This document shows positions 11,701-23,700 of a stretch of 64,000 nucleotides of DNA, piece by piece; within the stretch, counting starts at the first letter, position 1; each line of letters begins with the position of its first letter. Source of the DNA: Micractinium sp. NFX-FRZ (Eukaryota; Chlorophyta; Trebouxiophyceae; Chlorellales; Chlorellaceae); NCBI GenBank assembly GCA_029339195.1, contig JAPTJF010000363.1, positions 1-64,000 of the forward strand, given 5' to 3'. A program made the position numbers and the translations under genes. The notes below the pieces were generated by a model that was not told the DNA's origin, did not search any database, and was given only the letters and a program-made list of their open reading frames with translations.

Positions 11701-14700
11701 GGCCATTAAACCCCAGTCTTTCGACCGGTGATAAGCACCCCTTTCATGTTCATGCCTGACTGCCCGCCATGTCGTCGGCAGCCGCAGACTGGCCCGACTG
11801 CCTGGCAGCCAGCCCCCCCATGCACGCACCCACCTGCATGCTGCCTGCCCCCTTTGCCCGCCCCGCCAAACCTACGCAGCAACAAGTCGAGGGGAATGCG
11901 CAAGCCTTGCAGCCACGCCCACCCACCGACCCAACAGGCCCCGCTCACCCGCGTCTGCCGCCAGGCCCACCCGCGGGTCGTCCTTCGTGATCTCAAACCG
12001 CTCCCCGCAGTCGGACACCTCCAGCACCCGCGGCAGCTGCTCCGGCGTCAGTGCCGCCTTCTTGGGCATGCCCCTGCTCACGTGGGGACGCACGCGACAG
12101 GGAGGTTAGGATGGGGGTGGCAGGTACCTTGATAGAAAGCAGTGGCTCCAGGCATGGGGGCCCCGGGGCTTTTGAGGTTATGAATTGACACACAGCAGGG
12201 AGCAGGCGCCTGGTCACTTGACCACCGGCCCCCGCGACCACGGTCCCTGCGCTGCAAGGCCACAGGACTGTCACTAGACCAGCATGCCATGCCATCTGCA
12301 CACACCTTTCCCCCAGGCCTGCCATACACGCCCAGCATAGCCACGCGCATTGCCCACAGCCACAGCACCGCCGCCCCTAGCTGCAGGCGACCGACCGGCA
12401 CCCGCTCACTTGCGGATGAAGGCTGCAATGTTCTTGCACACTTGCTTGCGGTCCCTCTCCTGCAGCGCCGCGTTTGCCACCAGCACCACGGGCGGGTAGT
12501 CGCCGGGGGACTCTGCTGACAGGGCAGTGCAGGGCGGCACGGGGTGTCAGGGCGACAGAGTGGGGAGGCGGCATGCAACGGTGCATAGGCCCAACTGGGC
12601 CTACTGACAAGGCAGCAAACGGGGCAAGTCAGGCAGGGCAGGCCAGCAGCTAGGTGGGCGAACAGCAGCTCGGCGGTGCACTGGGAACTGCTGACGATGC
12701 AGTGGCATGGCAGCACGAGGGAAGGAGAGCAAGCACATGTGGGGCCAGGGTGAGGCGGGTGGTCTCAATGCGCGCTAGGGCTGGCCGAACCTAAGCAGCA
12801 GCCCACTTTGTTGAGCCCAAGGTGCAAATTGCTTCTGCCCTCCTGCCTGTCCTCCCCCTGCAAGCTTGCAGCATGCAATACCCTCGGCATGGTGCACACG
12901 GCCCAGGGTTGCCGCCCCGCTGCAATGTGGCACGGAGCCCCAGGAAGGACCCCCCCGCCCGCTCCGGGCACGGCCCCCATGGCCCGGGCACAGCGGGCAT
13001 GCGGGAGCCTCAATGCAGCAACCCACCCACCCACCCACCCCGCATGCGTGACATGTATTCTCGGGTCACGCGGCGGAAGGCGGTCGGGTATGGGATCACG
13101 GTGTTGAGGACCTTTGGTTATAGGAGGGGGAGGCAGGAGGACATAGGGGTGCAGAGTCACGAGAGGGAGCGAGCAAGAGGTGCAGGCAGGCTGGGTGGGC
13201 GGGCGGACAGCCGAGCGGGGAGCAGGAGGAAGCAGGCCTGGCATTTGTGTCCATGTGCAGGGCAGGCGGGAGGCGTACTGAAGGGAACCTTGACGCTGCG
13301 CATGCCATGGCCCCACATCCAATCCATCGCAATCCCACCAGCGGCGCTGCTCACCACCAGAGCGCCCTCAGCGTGCGGCGGCGGCCCCAGGATGTCGCCT
13401 CCCTTGACCCACTGGTGCCCCGGCAGCCGCCAGTGGCGGGACACCTCAGCCATCTCTCGCTGCACCGCCTGCTCCTCGTCCTCCCCCACCACAACCTCCT
13501 CTGCCGCAGCCACAGCAGCCTCCGCCGCCGCCACCGCCGCGGTTCCTGCTGCCGCGGCCTGCGCTGCCGCAACCGCGGCAGTCCCAGCGGCAGCAGCGGC
13601 AGCGCCGGCTGCCTCGGCCGCCGCCGCTGCTGCCTTGGCCACTGTGGCGGCTGCCGGCTGGCGTTGGGTGCCAGCTGGCGGCTGAAGGGAGTCATCTAGA
13701 TCCTCAAAGTCACTGTCCTCTAGCAGCCAGCCTGCTGAGGCTGCTGCTGTGCCTGCTGCTGCTGCTGCTGTGGGCTGAGCATCGGGCTGCGGCAGCGGCG
13801 GCTGACCCCGCCCCTGGCCGGCGCTCTGCCCGACATTCTTGCGAGCCACGACCTTTGCCCGGGGCGGCGGCCATTCATGCTGCAGCCGCTTCTGCTCACG
13901 CGGCGGCGCTGCCAGCGTGCTCTCAGGTGCCTGCGCCTGCGCCAGCTGCTGGCTGTCCTCTGTGCGTACCCGCCAAGCAACACGCCTGCCCTGCTGCTGC
14001 TTCTGCTGCTGCGACGAGCCTGCCGACTGCTGCTGACTGGACCGCTGCTCCGCCAGCTGTGCCGCAGGAAGTGCCGACGCCTTTGCTGCCGGCGCCTGCG
14101 CTGACAGGTGCGCCTGCACTCCCGCTGCTGCTGCTGCTGCTGCAGGTGGTGGAGCCCCTTTCTGCCTGCCTGCTGTCGCCACCTCAGCCTCAGCATCCTC
14201 ATCGCTCGAGTCATCAAGGTACACCACCCCATCCACCTCCTTAAGCTGCTTGGGGTCAGAAGGAGCCGCTGCCTGCTGCAACAACACCTCCGGCTGCTGC
14301 TGCGCTGCCGCTGCCTGCTGCTGGTTGGGTGGCAGCGCCGCCTCCTGCGCCTGCTGCGCCTGCTGCGCCTGCCGTGCCAGCTGGCGCTCCCGCTCCTGCT
14401 GCTGCGCCGCCACCCAGGCGGCCTCCACATCAGGCCGGTGGTTGTCCCACCCCCCCACCGCCTCAAACCAGTCGCCCGCCGGCTCCTGGATGGGATCCGA
14501 AATGCTGCGAGGGCGATTGGCGCCAACAGGGGGGGCAGAGGGCAAGGTGTGTCAGCACACAAGCGACACTATGGCGAGTGATGTTAAAGGGAAGTGGGAT
14601 AGGCAGCCACCCTTGGGATGCTGAGGTGGAGGAAATCAGTGGGGGAAAAGAGCACACCACCGATACACACAGAACAACTTCCCCACGCCGCATCTTCCTG

Positions 14701-15218
14701 TGACCCCAAAAAACAGGTGAAACGCTGCCCCATGCTGTAGCCACATTCGTAAGGAGCACATGCCACCCTGGCCCCACGCACCGGCTGGCGTGCTGCGCGC
14801 AGGCGCACTGCACCACGCCTTCAGAGAACACCAAGCCGCCGCCACGCTGCGCCGCGGCCCGGGCGCAGGGCAGGTGCCAGCTGCAGTTGCACTCCTGGAT
14901 GCCGGCGCAGCCCAGGGTAGCACCCAGCTTGCCGCATTCGGAGCAGGCCAGGCTCCTGCCGCGCACCCATTCAGCTGCCAGCTTGTGGGCGGGGATTTCG
15001 CCGCTGCGGTACGGCTCCCGCCGCGCCTCCCGCCCGCTGCCCACGCGCCGTCCATAGGCAATGGCACTGCTGTACCCCGCACAGGCCTCATGATACAGCA
15101 GGTCAGGGCGGGTCACGCCGTTGCCGGGCATTGTCAGCAGCGCGCCGAGCCCGCCAAGCGCCGCCGGGTCGGCGGGGCGGCCGCACAAGCAGCAGCCGCT
15201 GCTGGGGGGCGCCTTCAT
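5765..15218 (-). CDS. ePHD and SET domain chromatin protein with RS-rich and TPDL-repeat regions
   Basis: Probable nuclear histone-lysine methyltransferase or reader. The first exon (ATG at 15218) encodes an extended PHD finger: CCLCGRPAD, then YHEACAGY, then CSECGKLGATLGC and CSWHLPCARAA. Next come a Gln/Ala-rich exon containing VVYLDDSSDEDAEAE, an exon at about 13040-13110 (VLNTVIPYPTAFRRVTREY), and SET-domain exons from about 12520 down to 8785. These show KRYPVPKHTVLGCYQSLM, GFGNPTALI, ANCMFVEALVLGW and FLLEYGVGYW. The last match the SET subgroup ending in P-x-FVE-x-LV-x-GWPF...E-x-LL-x-YG-x-x-YW, where the classical NHSC motif is altered. The C-terminal part (about 8520-5765) holds a coiled coil, an Arg/Ser-rich stretch and a Pro/Gln-rich tail with repeated TPDL motifs. 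Activity is uncertain because the NHSC motif is degenerate. Extra 5' exons are possible. Confidence 0.75.
9320..9629 (-). repeat. Tandem copies of SET exon 3' edge and splice donor
   Basis: Four copies of one junction sequence lie at 9610-9629, 9520-9539, 9419-9438 and 9320-9339. Against ctcacccatcccagcaccag (plus strand, rightmost copy) they match 20/20, 17/20 and 19/20. On the coding strand each reads as the end of the exon (about LVLGW) followed by a GTGAG donor. Only the rightmost copy is joined to the full exon; the others lie in the following intron. Confidence 0.85.
11084..11107. repeat. (CA)n microsatellite
   Basis: A run of CA dinucleotides lies in an intron of the SET gene. A similar run lies at about 24948-24966 in a CPSase intron. 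Both are simple repeats. Confidence 0.85.
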
Positions 15219-16244
15219 GGTTCGCGTCCCCCTGACTGCGCTCGTGGCCGCCACCAAAGACCCCTGCGACAGCTGGGAGGCAGAAAAGGAGGGGTCGCGA
15301 CTTTGGGCTGGTGGAGCAGCCTGTGCAGCGCATCGCCGGCCGCCTAACCTTTTGTTGCGGCCCTGTGAGGCCCTTCAGGAGCTCTAGGTTCAGTTCTGCT
15401 AGGAAAGCCCTTTTCCGAGCAGAGCAAAGGCGAGCAGGAGGCTAAGGGCTGCACCTAGGGTGCCCCCGCAGCCAGAAGCTGCCTGAGATAACCGTGGAAG
15501 GCGCATGCCTTGAAGGGCGTCTTGGTCGCTTGCCGTAGCTGCCGCTGCGCCCGCTGAGCGGGCGGGTGCTGCCGCTGACTGCGCTCAAGACTAGGCACGG
15601 CATGCCGGCCCCCGACCGCAATGTGGTCGTCATATTACTACTAAACAGGCATGGACTGCATTGTTGCAGCGCTGAGGCCCTCCTGCAAGCGAGCGATAAT
15701 ACCATGCAGGGCACGCGCACTACCTGTTGCATTGTTGTTGTTGGCCAAGATGAGTTGAGGCAGTGGCACTCATCTGTCTCGGGTGAGGTTGCTGCATCCG
15801 GGCCTCCCTTCCTGCCGGCTCCATTCACATTCGTTCCAGCCGCACTGCACCCTCGTGCTTGGCCCCTTCACGATCACACTGTGTTCGGAGGAGATGGCCT
15901 CTTGAGGTGTGACTGCACTGCTGTTGCTATCTGCCAGGAGCACTCCCCGTGAGCCCACGTGATCGCGGTTGGTTACAGACAGCTGTGCATGCATGCCAAG
16001 CAGCTGTTGAATGAAGCTTGAGGGGTCGATGGTACAGTCATATAGGCAGTGCTAAATGGTAGGGGAGGCGGCGCGCGCAGGCGGCAGCCGCAAGCGGGGC
16101 CGGTCGGCCACGCACGCGCCCATGTTTGTGGCGGAGGCTGCTGCGCCGTGGCGTGCCGCGCAGTGGCATGGCGTGCTGTGCTGGGTCAGGCGGGTTGGTG
16201 GGTGCTGCTCTTCTCACAAGCTCACGACGACGCCGCGACAGCAT
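15219..16244. other. Spacer between SET gene start and CPSase stop
   Basis: This is about 1 kb between two minus-strand genes. It should hold the SET-gene promoter and 5' UTR and the CPSase 3' UTR. A TTACA (TGTAA on the minus strand) at 15973-15977 is the nearest candidate CPSase poly(A) signal, about 270 nt past the stop. Base composition is less GC-rich than in the genes. I see no convincing open frame or RNA gene. Confidence 0.5.
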
Positions 16245-19200
16245 TTAAAAGTAGTCCTGCAGCGGCACCTGCTCCAGCTCACCCTTGGCCATGTCCTTGA
16301 GAGCCTCCACTGTCGCGCGGGCGGCGGCCAGCTGCGGTGCGGCGGGAGGCGGGACAGGGGCGAGGGGCAGACGTGAGAGGAGTCGGGTACATGCATGGGA
16401 GGGATAAGTGGAGGGAGCAGCACGCAGGCGGGCGCGGCTGTCTAGCTGCTGGGAGCACACAAACTCGTGCAAATGTCTGCACCTGTGCTTGCGCCGGGCT
16501 CGGCCCCAGTCAGTGGCACACGCCACATATCCTCCCGCAAGCCAGTACGTGCCCACCCCACTGCTTCTGAGGCCCAACCCCTGCTTGCGCCCTCTGCCCG
16601 TCAAGGTGCGCCACTCACCGTGGTGACGATGGGCACCTTGTGCGCCAGCGCCGTGCGGCGCAGCTCCTTGCCGTCGCGCACATCCGCCTCGTCTCCCGCC
16701 GTCGTGATCAGCATCATCTGGATGTCACCGTTCTTGATCAGGTCCTCTGCAGCAAAACAAACAAACGTAGGGGGGACAAGCGCAAAGGGGAGGCTGGTTG
16801 GCGGCAGGTGGTGGTGTGTGCATGGAGTGCGGTGTGTGACACGGCACGAGGGGGGGCGGGGCTAGTGCACTCTGGCGCTGTTTGGCAATGCAGGCTCCTG
16901 GCCTTTTGGCGGCTGCATGCTCAAGGTAGCACCGCTGCAAGGCTCCGCCTGCAGCGCGCCACACTCCCCAGGCACCGCTGCCCGCCCCCGCACCCACCTG
17001 CGTTGGGCCGCCCCTCCTGCACCTTGAGCACCGACTGCACATTCTCCAGGCCCGCCTTGCGCAGGAATGCGGCGGTGTGGTAGGTGGCCATGATGTTGAA
17101 GCCCAGAGCCTGCAGGTCCTTGGCAATGGGAACCACTGCAGGGGGGGGGGCACAAAGGAAGGGGTGAGAGGGTGCAGGGGCAAGGTGGCAAGAGCAGGGG
17201 CTGCCCTCCATGCGAAGTGGAGGGCTGCAGGAGTGGGGTGGGGCGCGCCGCCCATGCATGGCACAGCACAGCGCCCTGCCATGTCACGCCGCGCCCACAC
17301 CTCGCGTGCCTCCCTTTCCGGACCCAGTAGCTTACCTTCCCCTGCACTTGTGTTGGCAGAACAAGGCACGGCACCCTCCATCCTGCACCCTGCCCACCCA
17401 CCCCAACCACAAATCTGCCCCCTCCTCTGCCCCCTCATCTCGTGCACACCACCCACCCCCCCGCCTCACCTCCCTCCTTGTACTTGTCCATCATGGTGAT
17501 GAACACGTTGCCCTCCGTGGGCAGGCGCTGCCCCGCGGCAATGGCCGCCTTGGCGTACGCCTTGCCAAACGTGAAGTCAATGCCCATGACCTGCGGCAGC
17601 AACAAGCGGGTGGCAAGGAGAGGGGAGGGGGCCGGGGCAGAGTGACAGGGAGTAGGGACACTGGGAGGGATGCGCCAACTTGGTCAGTCCTGCAGCCCGC
17701 GGCGCCAGCTCCCCACAAATCCAGCGCCCACCCCCCAAAGCACACTCAACTCGCCGCCCCCCTGCCGCCCCCAGCTGCCCACCTCTCCCGTGGACCGCAT
17801 CTCCGGCCCCAGCAGCGTGTCCGCCCCCGCAAACTTGTCAAAGGGAAGCACCGCCTCCTTCACAGCCACGTGCTTCAGCACAGGCTCCTGCACGGCGCAA
17901 GCGCAAGCAAGCACGGGCAGGTGGGCGGGTCAGAGGGGCGGGATGGGGGGGGTACTCGAGGGAGGCGGAGGCGGTGGGTGCGTGCGTGGGCGGGGCCAGC
18001 TGTCATGCTCCCCAGCCTGGCCCTTTCCACAGCCCACCCCACCCCAGCACGACAGTGCAGGACAGCACACAGTGCCATCAGCGCCAACCTCACTTCCCCC
18101 GCACCTCTGTGAAGTTGATGTCGGCCAGCGTCTTGCCGCTCATGAGGAGGGAGGCGTAGGCGGCCAGCGGGTGGCCAATGGCCTTGGCCACAAAGGGCAC
18201 GGTGCGGGAGGCGCGCGGGTTGGCCTCGATGATGTACACCTGTGTGTGGGGGGGCAGTACAAGGGTGGGAGGGTGAGGTGGTGCAGCGGGGGGTGAGGCA
18301 AAGCGCAGTACGGTTGGCCTCGCTGATGTACAGCTGAGGAGAGGGCAGGGCAGGGGCGGCGCAGGGCACGTACGGTGGCAGTTGCATGGTGGGTGCAGGT
18401 AGTTTGCAGGGCAAATGTTGGCCAGAGGAGGGAGGACGCAGCGCCACATGAGGGACGGCTGCCCAGGGCCCTGCGGTGCTGCGCCTGCCCGCCCGGTTGT
18501 CCTGCAACGCGTCACAGAAGATTGGCCCAGCCCCACCAACCCTCAGTGCCGCTGCACACGTCCCAAGAAGAAGGACACACAGCTGCACCCCTTCCTCACC
18601 TGGTTGTCCTGCACCGCGTACTGGATGTTGATGAGGCCCACCACGTTGAGGGCCTTGGCCAGGCGGGGGGTCCAGTCGCGGATGGTGGCCAGGCACTCCT
18701 CCGAGATGGTCTGGGGCGGGATGGAGCAGGCAGAGTCGCCAGAGTGCACGCCCGCCTGCTCAATGTGCTGCATGATGCCGCAGATGACCACGTTGCCGTC
18801 CTTGTCTGCGAGGGGTGGGGTGGGGGTGGGAGGCAGAGGTGAGGGGCGTCGTGAGGGGCGCAGTGGGGAGTTGACACAGCGATGGTTGTGAGGGCATGGC
18901 TGGCCAAGCGGCGGGTGCACCCAGTGCCCTTCCACCCCACGACGCAGCCATCCTACCACCAAGTTCAACCTCAACAGCCCTCACCCTCTCCCGCACCGCA
19001 CAACACGTGCTCTTGTGCTCTGCCTTCCCCCCATGCTTCAGATGCACCCTGCTCCTCCCTCCCTCCCTCCCGGTCCATGCTGAAGTGCCAGTCACCCAGC
19101 CCGCCCCGGCGCCTCACCCGCCAGCGCGTCCACGTCCAGCTCATCAGCCCGGTCCAGGTACTTGTCCACCAGCACGGGGCGCTCCGGGTCCACCTCCACC

Positions 19201-20670
19201 GCGGTGGTGATGTAGCGGTGGATGTCGGCATCGCTGTACACAATCTCCATGGCGCGGCCGCCCAGCACGTAGGAGGGGCGCACCATGACAGGGTAGCTCA
19301 GCTGCGGGGGAGGGGGGAGATGGCAACGGAGAAAGCGGGGGGGGGGAGGAGGGGTGAATGAGAGGCGGCGGGGAGGCAGGGGGAGGGGGCGGGAGCGCTG
19401 GGCGACGTACCAGGCAGCCTAGGGCAGGGCAGCGGGGGTCAATTCACGCGGTGATCTAGCATGTGCCCAACCCATTCCAGGTGCACCTGTGCCAACACAC
19501 CAATCCACTCTGTCACCGACCTGCTGTCGTCACCACACAGCCTGCTCTGCCCAGCCCTACACTTGGCTAACAGGACACCAGAAGGAGCACCCACCCCGTT
19601 AGCGATGGCCAGCGCCTCTGCCTCGTTGGTGGCCACCCCTCCCGCGGGCTGCCGGATGTCCAGCTTGGTCAGCAGCGCCATCCAGCGGTCGCGGTCCTCC
19701 GCCTCGTCAATGGAGTCGGGGGAGGTGCCCCAGATGCTCACGTTGCCCTTGCCTGCGTGGGTGGGGGACGGGGGGGAAGGCAGCAGCAAGGATGAGTGAG
19801 TGGGTGAGAGAGAGGGAGAGCAGTAGTAACCGCAGTGGCAAGTGGCGGGGTGCCCCAGCGGTGGTCACATTGTGCTTGCTTGAGGGGTGGGGGAGGGGGG
19901 AGCAGGGCAGAGGAAGGCGAGGCGGGGGGGGGGGGGGGGCAGGTGAAGAGCGGAGGGGGAGGTCGCGAGGCGAGCAGGCAAGGAGTGCTGGCTGGCACGG
20001 GGATGCCCCCACCGTTGCTGCGTTCAGTCTGCCTCCCAAGCACACAATGCTGCGGGTCAACCTTCCTTCACTGCAGCACCCCCATTCCCCGCCCCCTGCA
20101 GCATTTTGGCGCCATGCCACCTCAGCGGCGTCCCCAGCACACGCCGGCTCCACCCAAACGCACACCCATGCTGGCTCACCGCTGGCGGCGGGGATGGGGC
20201 AGTCCTTGAGCGCCTTGTCCAGCTCCGTGGCCAGCTTCAGCGGGGTCTGCCCGCCAAACTGCACGATGATGCCCTCGGGCCGCTCCTTCTCAATCACGTT
20301 GAGCACGTCCTCCACCTGCGGCAGGGTTGACACACGATCGAGGGGCGAGGGCACAAGAGCGCAGCAGGTTGAGGGGTGGAGAAGAGCGCCGGGCGGGGTG
20401 TTGAGCGTGCTGAGCGGGGTGCAGTGAGGTGGGGGAGATGGCGTGGCAGTGCACGGCTTGCCGGCACCACGCAAGGCGGCCTGGGCACTACACAGCGCGC
20501 ACCCTTGCATGCCGTGTTGTGCTGCATCCCGCGTGCTGCTACCAAGCACGTGCTACCATCTCCCAGCTGCCCCTCACACTGACCCCTCACCCCATCACCA
20601 AAACCCCGCCTGCCCCCAGGCCAGCCCGCCCAGCCCACCCACCGTGAGGGGCTCAAAGTAGAGGCGCGAC

Positions 20671-20707
<37 letters not shown>

Positions 20708-23700
20708 TGTTCATCATGATGGTCTCGTAGCCGGCGTCGCGCAGGGAGAAGGAGGCGTGGCAGCAGCAGTAGTCAAACTCAATGCCCTGGCCAATGCGGT
20801 TGGGGCCGCCACCCAGGATGAGCACCTGTGGGAGGGAGAGGAAAGGGTTGGGGCGGGAGAGGCAGAGGGGCAAGCAGGTGAGCAGAAGGAGAAAGTGGCG
20901 GTGGTGGTGGGCAGTGGGGGCGAGCAGGCTGCGCAGAGGCAGCAGCGCTGCTCCGCGCCTCCTCACCTCGCCCTGCCTGCAGCAGCCCACACCCAGCCAC
21001 GGCATCCAGCCACCACCCACGCCCCTGGCCATGTTCACAGGCTCGCACTCGCGCCCGCCCCCGCCCCACAGCAGCCCACACCCTTATGATCAACACGACA
21101 CGACAAGACAAGATACGACTAAGGCAGCGCCCCAGCCGCCCCTGCCGACCTTTGAGTTGGTGGTCGACTCGCACTCGCACTCGCCCTCATAGGTGGAGTA
21201 CATGTAGGGGGTGGCAGCCTCAAACTCGGCGGCGCACGTGTCCACGCGCTTCATGGAGGGGATGACGCCCAGAGCCTTGCGGGCAGCGCGCACTGCACCC
21301 GGGGGAGGGGGGGGGAGGGAGGGCAGCGAGGGGGGCGGCAGGGTGAGTGGGCGGCGGCGGGAGGGAGGGAGGAAGGGGCACAGCGCAGTGGTGGGGGGTG
21401 AGGGGGGGAGGTCCTGTGGGTGTGCAGGCTGGACCCCCGTGCCGGTGTTCCCCTCTGACCCTCTGCATGCGGAATAAACGCCCTGTCGCGCGCCCCTCTA
21501 CACACACCCCTCCACACGCCCCCGCCTCACCCTCGATGGGGGTGCTGCCGCAGCAACGCGCGATCTGGGAGTCGGAGAAGCCGCGGCGCTTGACCTGCCG
21601 CATGTCCTCGGCGCTCAGCTCCGACAGCTGCTTGGTCTTCAGCCACTCCTCGGTCTGGTGGATCTCGCCCAGCTGCGCTTTGCATGGGGGGGTAAGGAGC
21701 ACAAGGAGGGAGGGCAGCAGAGAGGGCTGTGAGTGTGGGTGGAGGGATCCAGAGGGCGGGCAGGCCCTCCGCCTGCGCCAGCGCAAGATCCGGCCAGGCG
21801 GCTGGGCCTGCGCTGCAGCCAGGCAGGCGGCACATGCGGGCGGCGCATGCGGGCGCCGCACCAGCCAGCCAGTCAGTCAGCCAGCGCAGGCACTGCCAGA
21901 GCCTCCCCCGCGACACACACGCAGCCCACCGCCCACCCCCACTTGCCTCCCCCACCGCCCACCGCCCGCACCCCCACCTGCGCCAGGAACCAGGGGTCGA
22001 TGTTGGTGTACTCGTGGATGGCCTCCAGGGTCTCGCCATCCTCCAGGGCCTGCACACAAGAGTGGGGGAGGTGGCCAAGGGAGTGGGCGGGAGGAGGGTG
22101 AGGGCAGGGCGGGTGAGCAACGCGTCACACCAGTACCCCATCTGCGCCCTGCCCACAGCCAAGCATCCCCGCCTCCTCCACCTCCCGCCCCCTGCCCACC
22201 CCTTGGGCCCACCTGGCGTTACCCCACGCATGCCTGCACCATCCCCACATCTGGCCACCCTCCCCCACCTCCTGCCCCCAGCCCCCCACCCACCTGCTTG
22301 ATGGTGATCATGCGGTCTGGGTTGGGCACGCGCATGTTGTAGATGAGCTTCTCGGGGCTCAGCCGCTTCCACCCCTTGGGCACGCTCCACCCGTCCAGCC
22401 CCGTCTCCAGGCCGCGCATCGCCTTCTGGAACGACTCCTGGAAGGTGCGCCCAATGGCCATCACCTCGCCCACACTCTTCATCTGCGTCGTCAGCACCGG
22501 CTGCAGGGTGGGGGAGCAAAGGGCGGAGGCGAGAGGGGGTGGGTGAGCGGCAGGTTGTGTGCAGGCATTGAGACGGCTCGCGGTTGCAGGGGGACGCAGG
22601 CCTGCGATGCGCTGAGCTGCGCTGCGTGCCGCACCACCCAGCCTAGCCTACCCATCACCAGCCAGGAAGCCCAGCACCCGCCTCACACCCATCACACATT
22701 GCATGTCCGCCTCACCCAACACACCCCCGCCTCTACCCTCCAAACAAGCACCGCCGCTGCAAGCCCTCCCCTGCCCGCGCCCCCCGCCTGCCGCACCTGG
22801 GCGCCGGGGAACTTCTCAAAGGCGAAGCGGGGGATCTTGGTGACCACGTAGTCGATGGAGGGCTCAAAGGAGGCGGGGGTCTTGAGGGTGATGTCGTTGG
22901 GGATCATGTCGAGCGTGTTGCCGCACGCCAGCTTGGCGGCCATCTTGGCAATGGGGAAGCCCGTGGCCTTGGAGGCCAGCGCAGAGGAGCGGCTGCGGGC
23001 GGGGGCGGGGGGGGTGAGGGCGGCAAGTGGGTGAGTCGGAGTGCACTGGGATGAAGAGGGGAAGAGGCCGGCGGCCTTGGGAGGGAGCGGCTGCAGGCAG
23101 GGCAGTGAGAGGGGCAGGTGTGAGAGTTTGCACTGGGATGCGGAGGGGGAGACGGCGGCCTGAGGCCAGCGGGGAGGGGCAACTGCCATGAGGCGGGCGG
23201 GCAGGAAGTGTGGAGGGAGGGGCAGGCAAGTGTGTGGGAGGGCAGGTGGGGGGAGGCCGGAGGCCTTGCCGGCCAGCGCGGAGGGGGCAGGAGAGGTGCT
23301 GGTCGGGGGAGGGGCTGCGCCTGCTACCGCCCAGCCCCGCTCCCCTTCCAACGTCCTGGTTTCTCACGGCAAGCAAGGTTCTGGTGCGCAGGCTCGCCAC
23401 CTTTCAGATGGGCACCGCCCCCGCCCCCGGGCCCAGAGCGCCACACCAGGCCCAGCAGCAACAAAGCCCCTCCAGAAGAAGAGCAGAGCACATGCCAGGC
23501 CATGCACTCGCCCGCCCGCCCGTCCATTCGCCACCCCCACCTGACGCGCGGGTTCATTTCGATGATGACCATGTCGCCGTCGGCCGGGTTGATGGCCATC
23601 TGCACGTTGCTGCCGCCGCACTCCACCCCCATCTCACGGATGATGTCCACGCTGGCGTCGCGCAGCCGCTGGTACTCCTTGTCAGTCAGCGTCTGCACGG

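Noticed and set aside
17334..17386. Echo of a CPSase exon end ([16 protein letters not shown])
   Set aside because: The translated likeness is weak apart from EG and the donor. It may be real, but the evidence is thinner than at the other sites.
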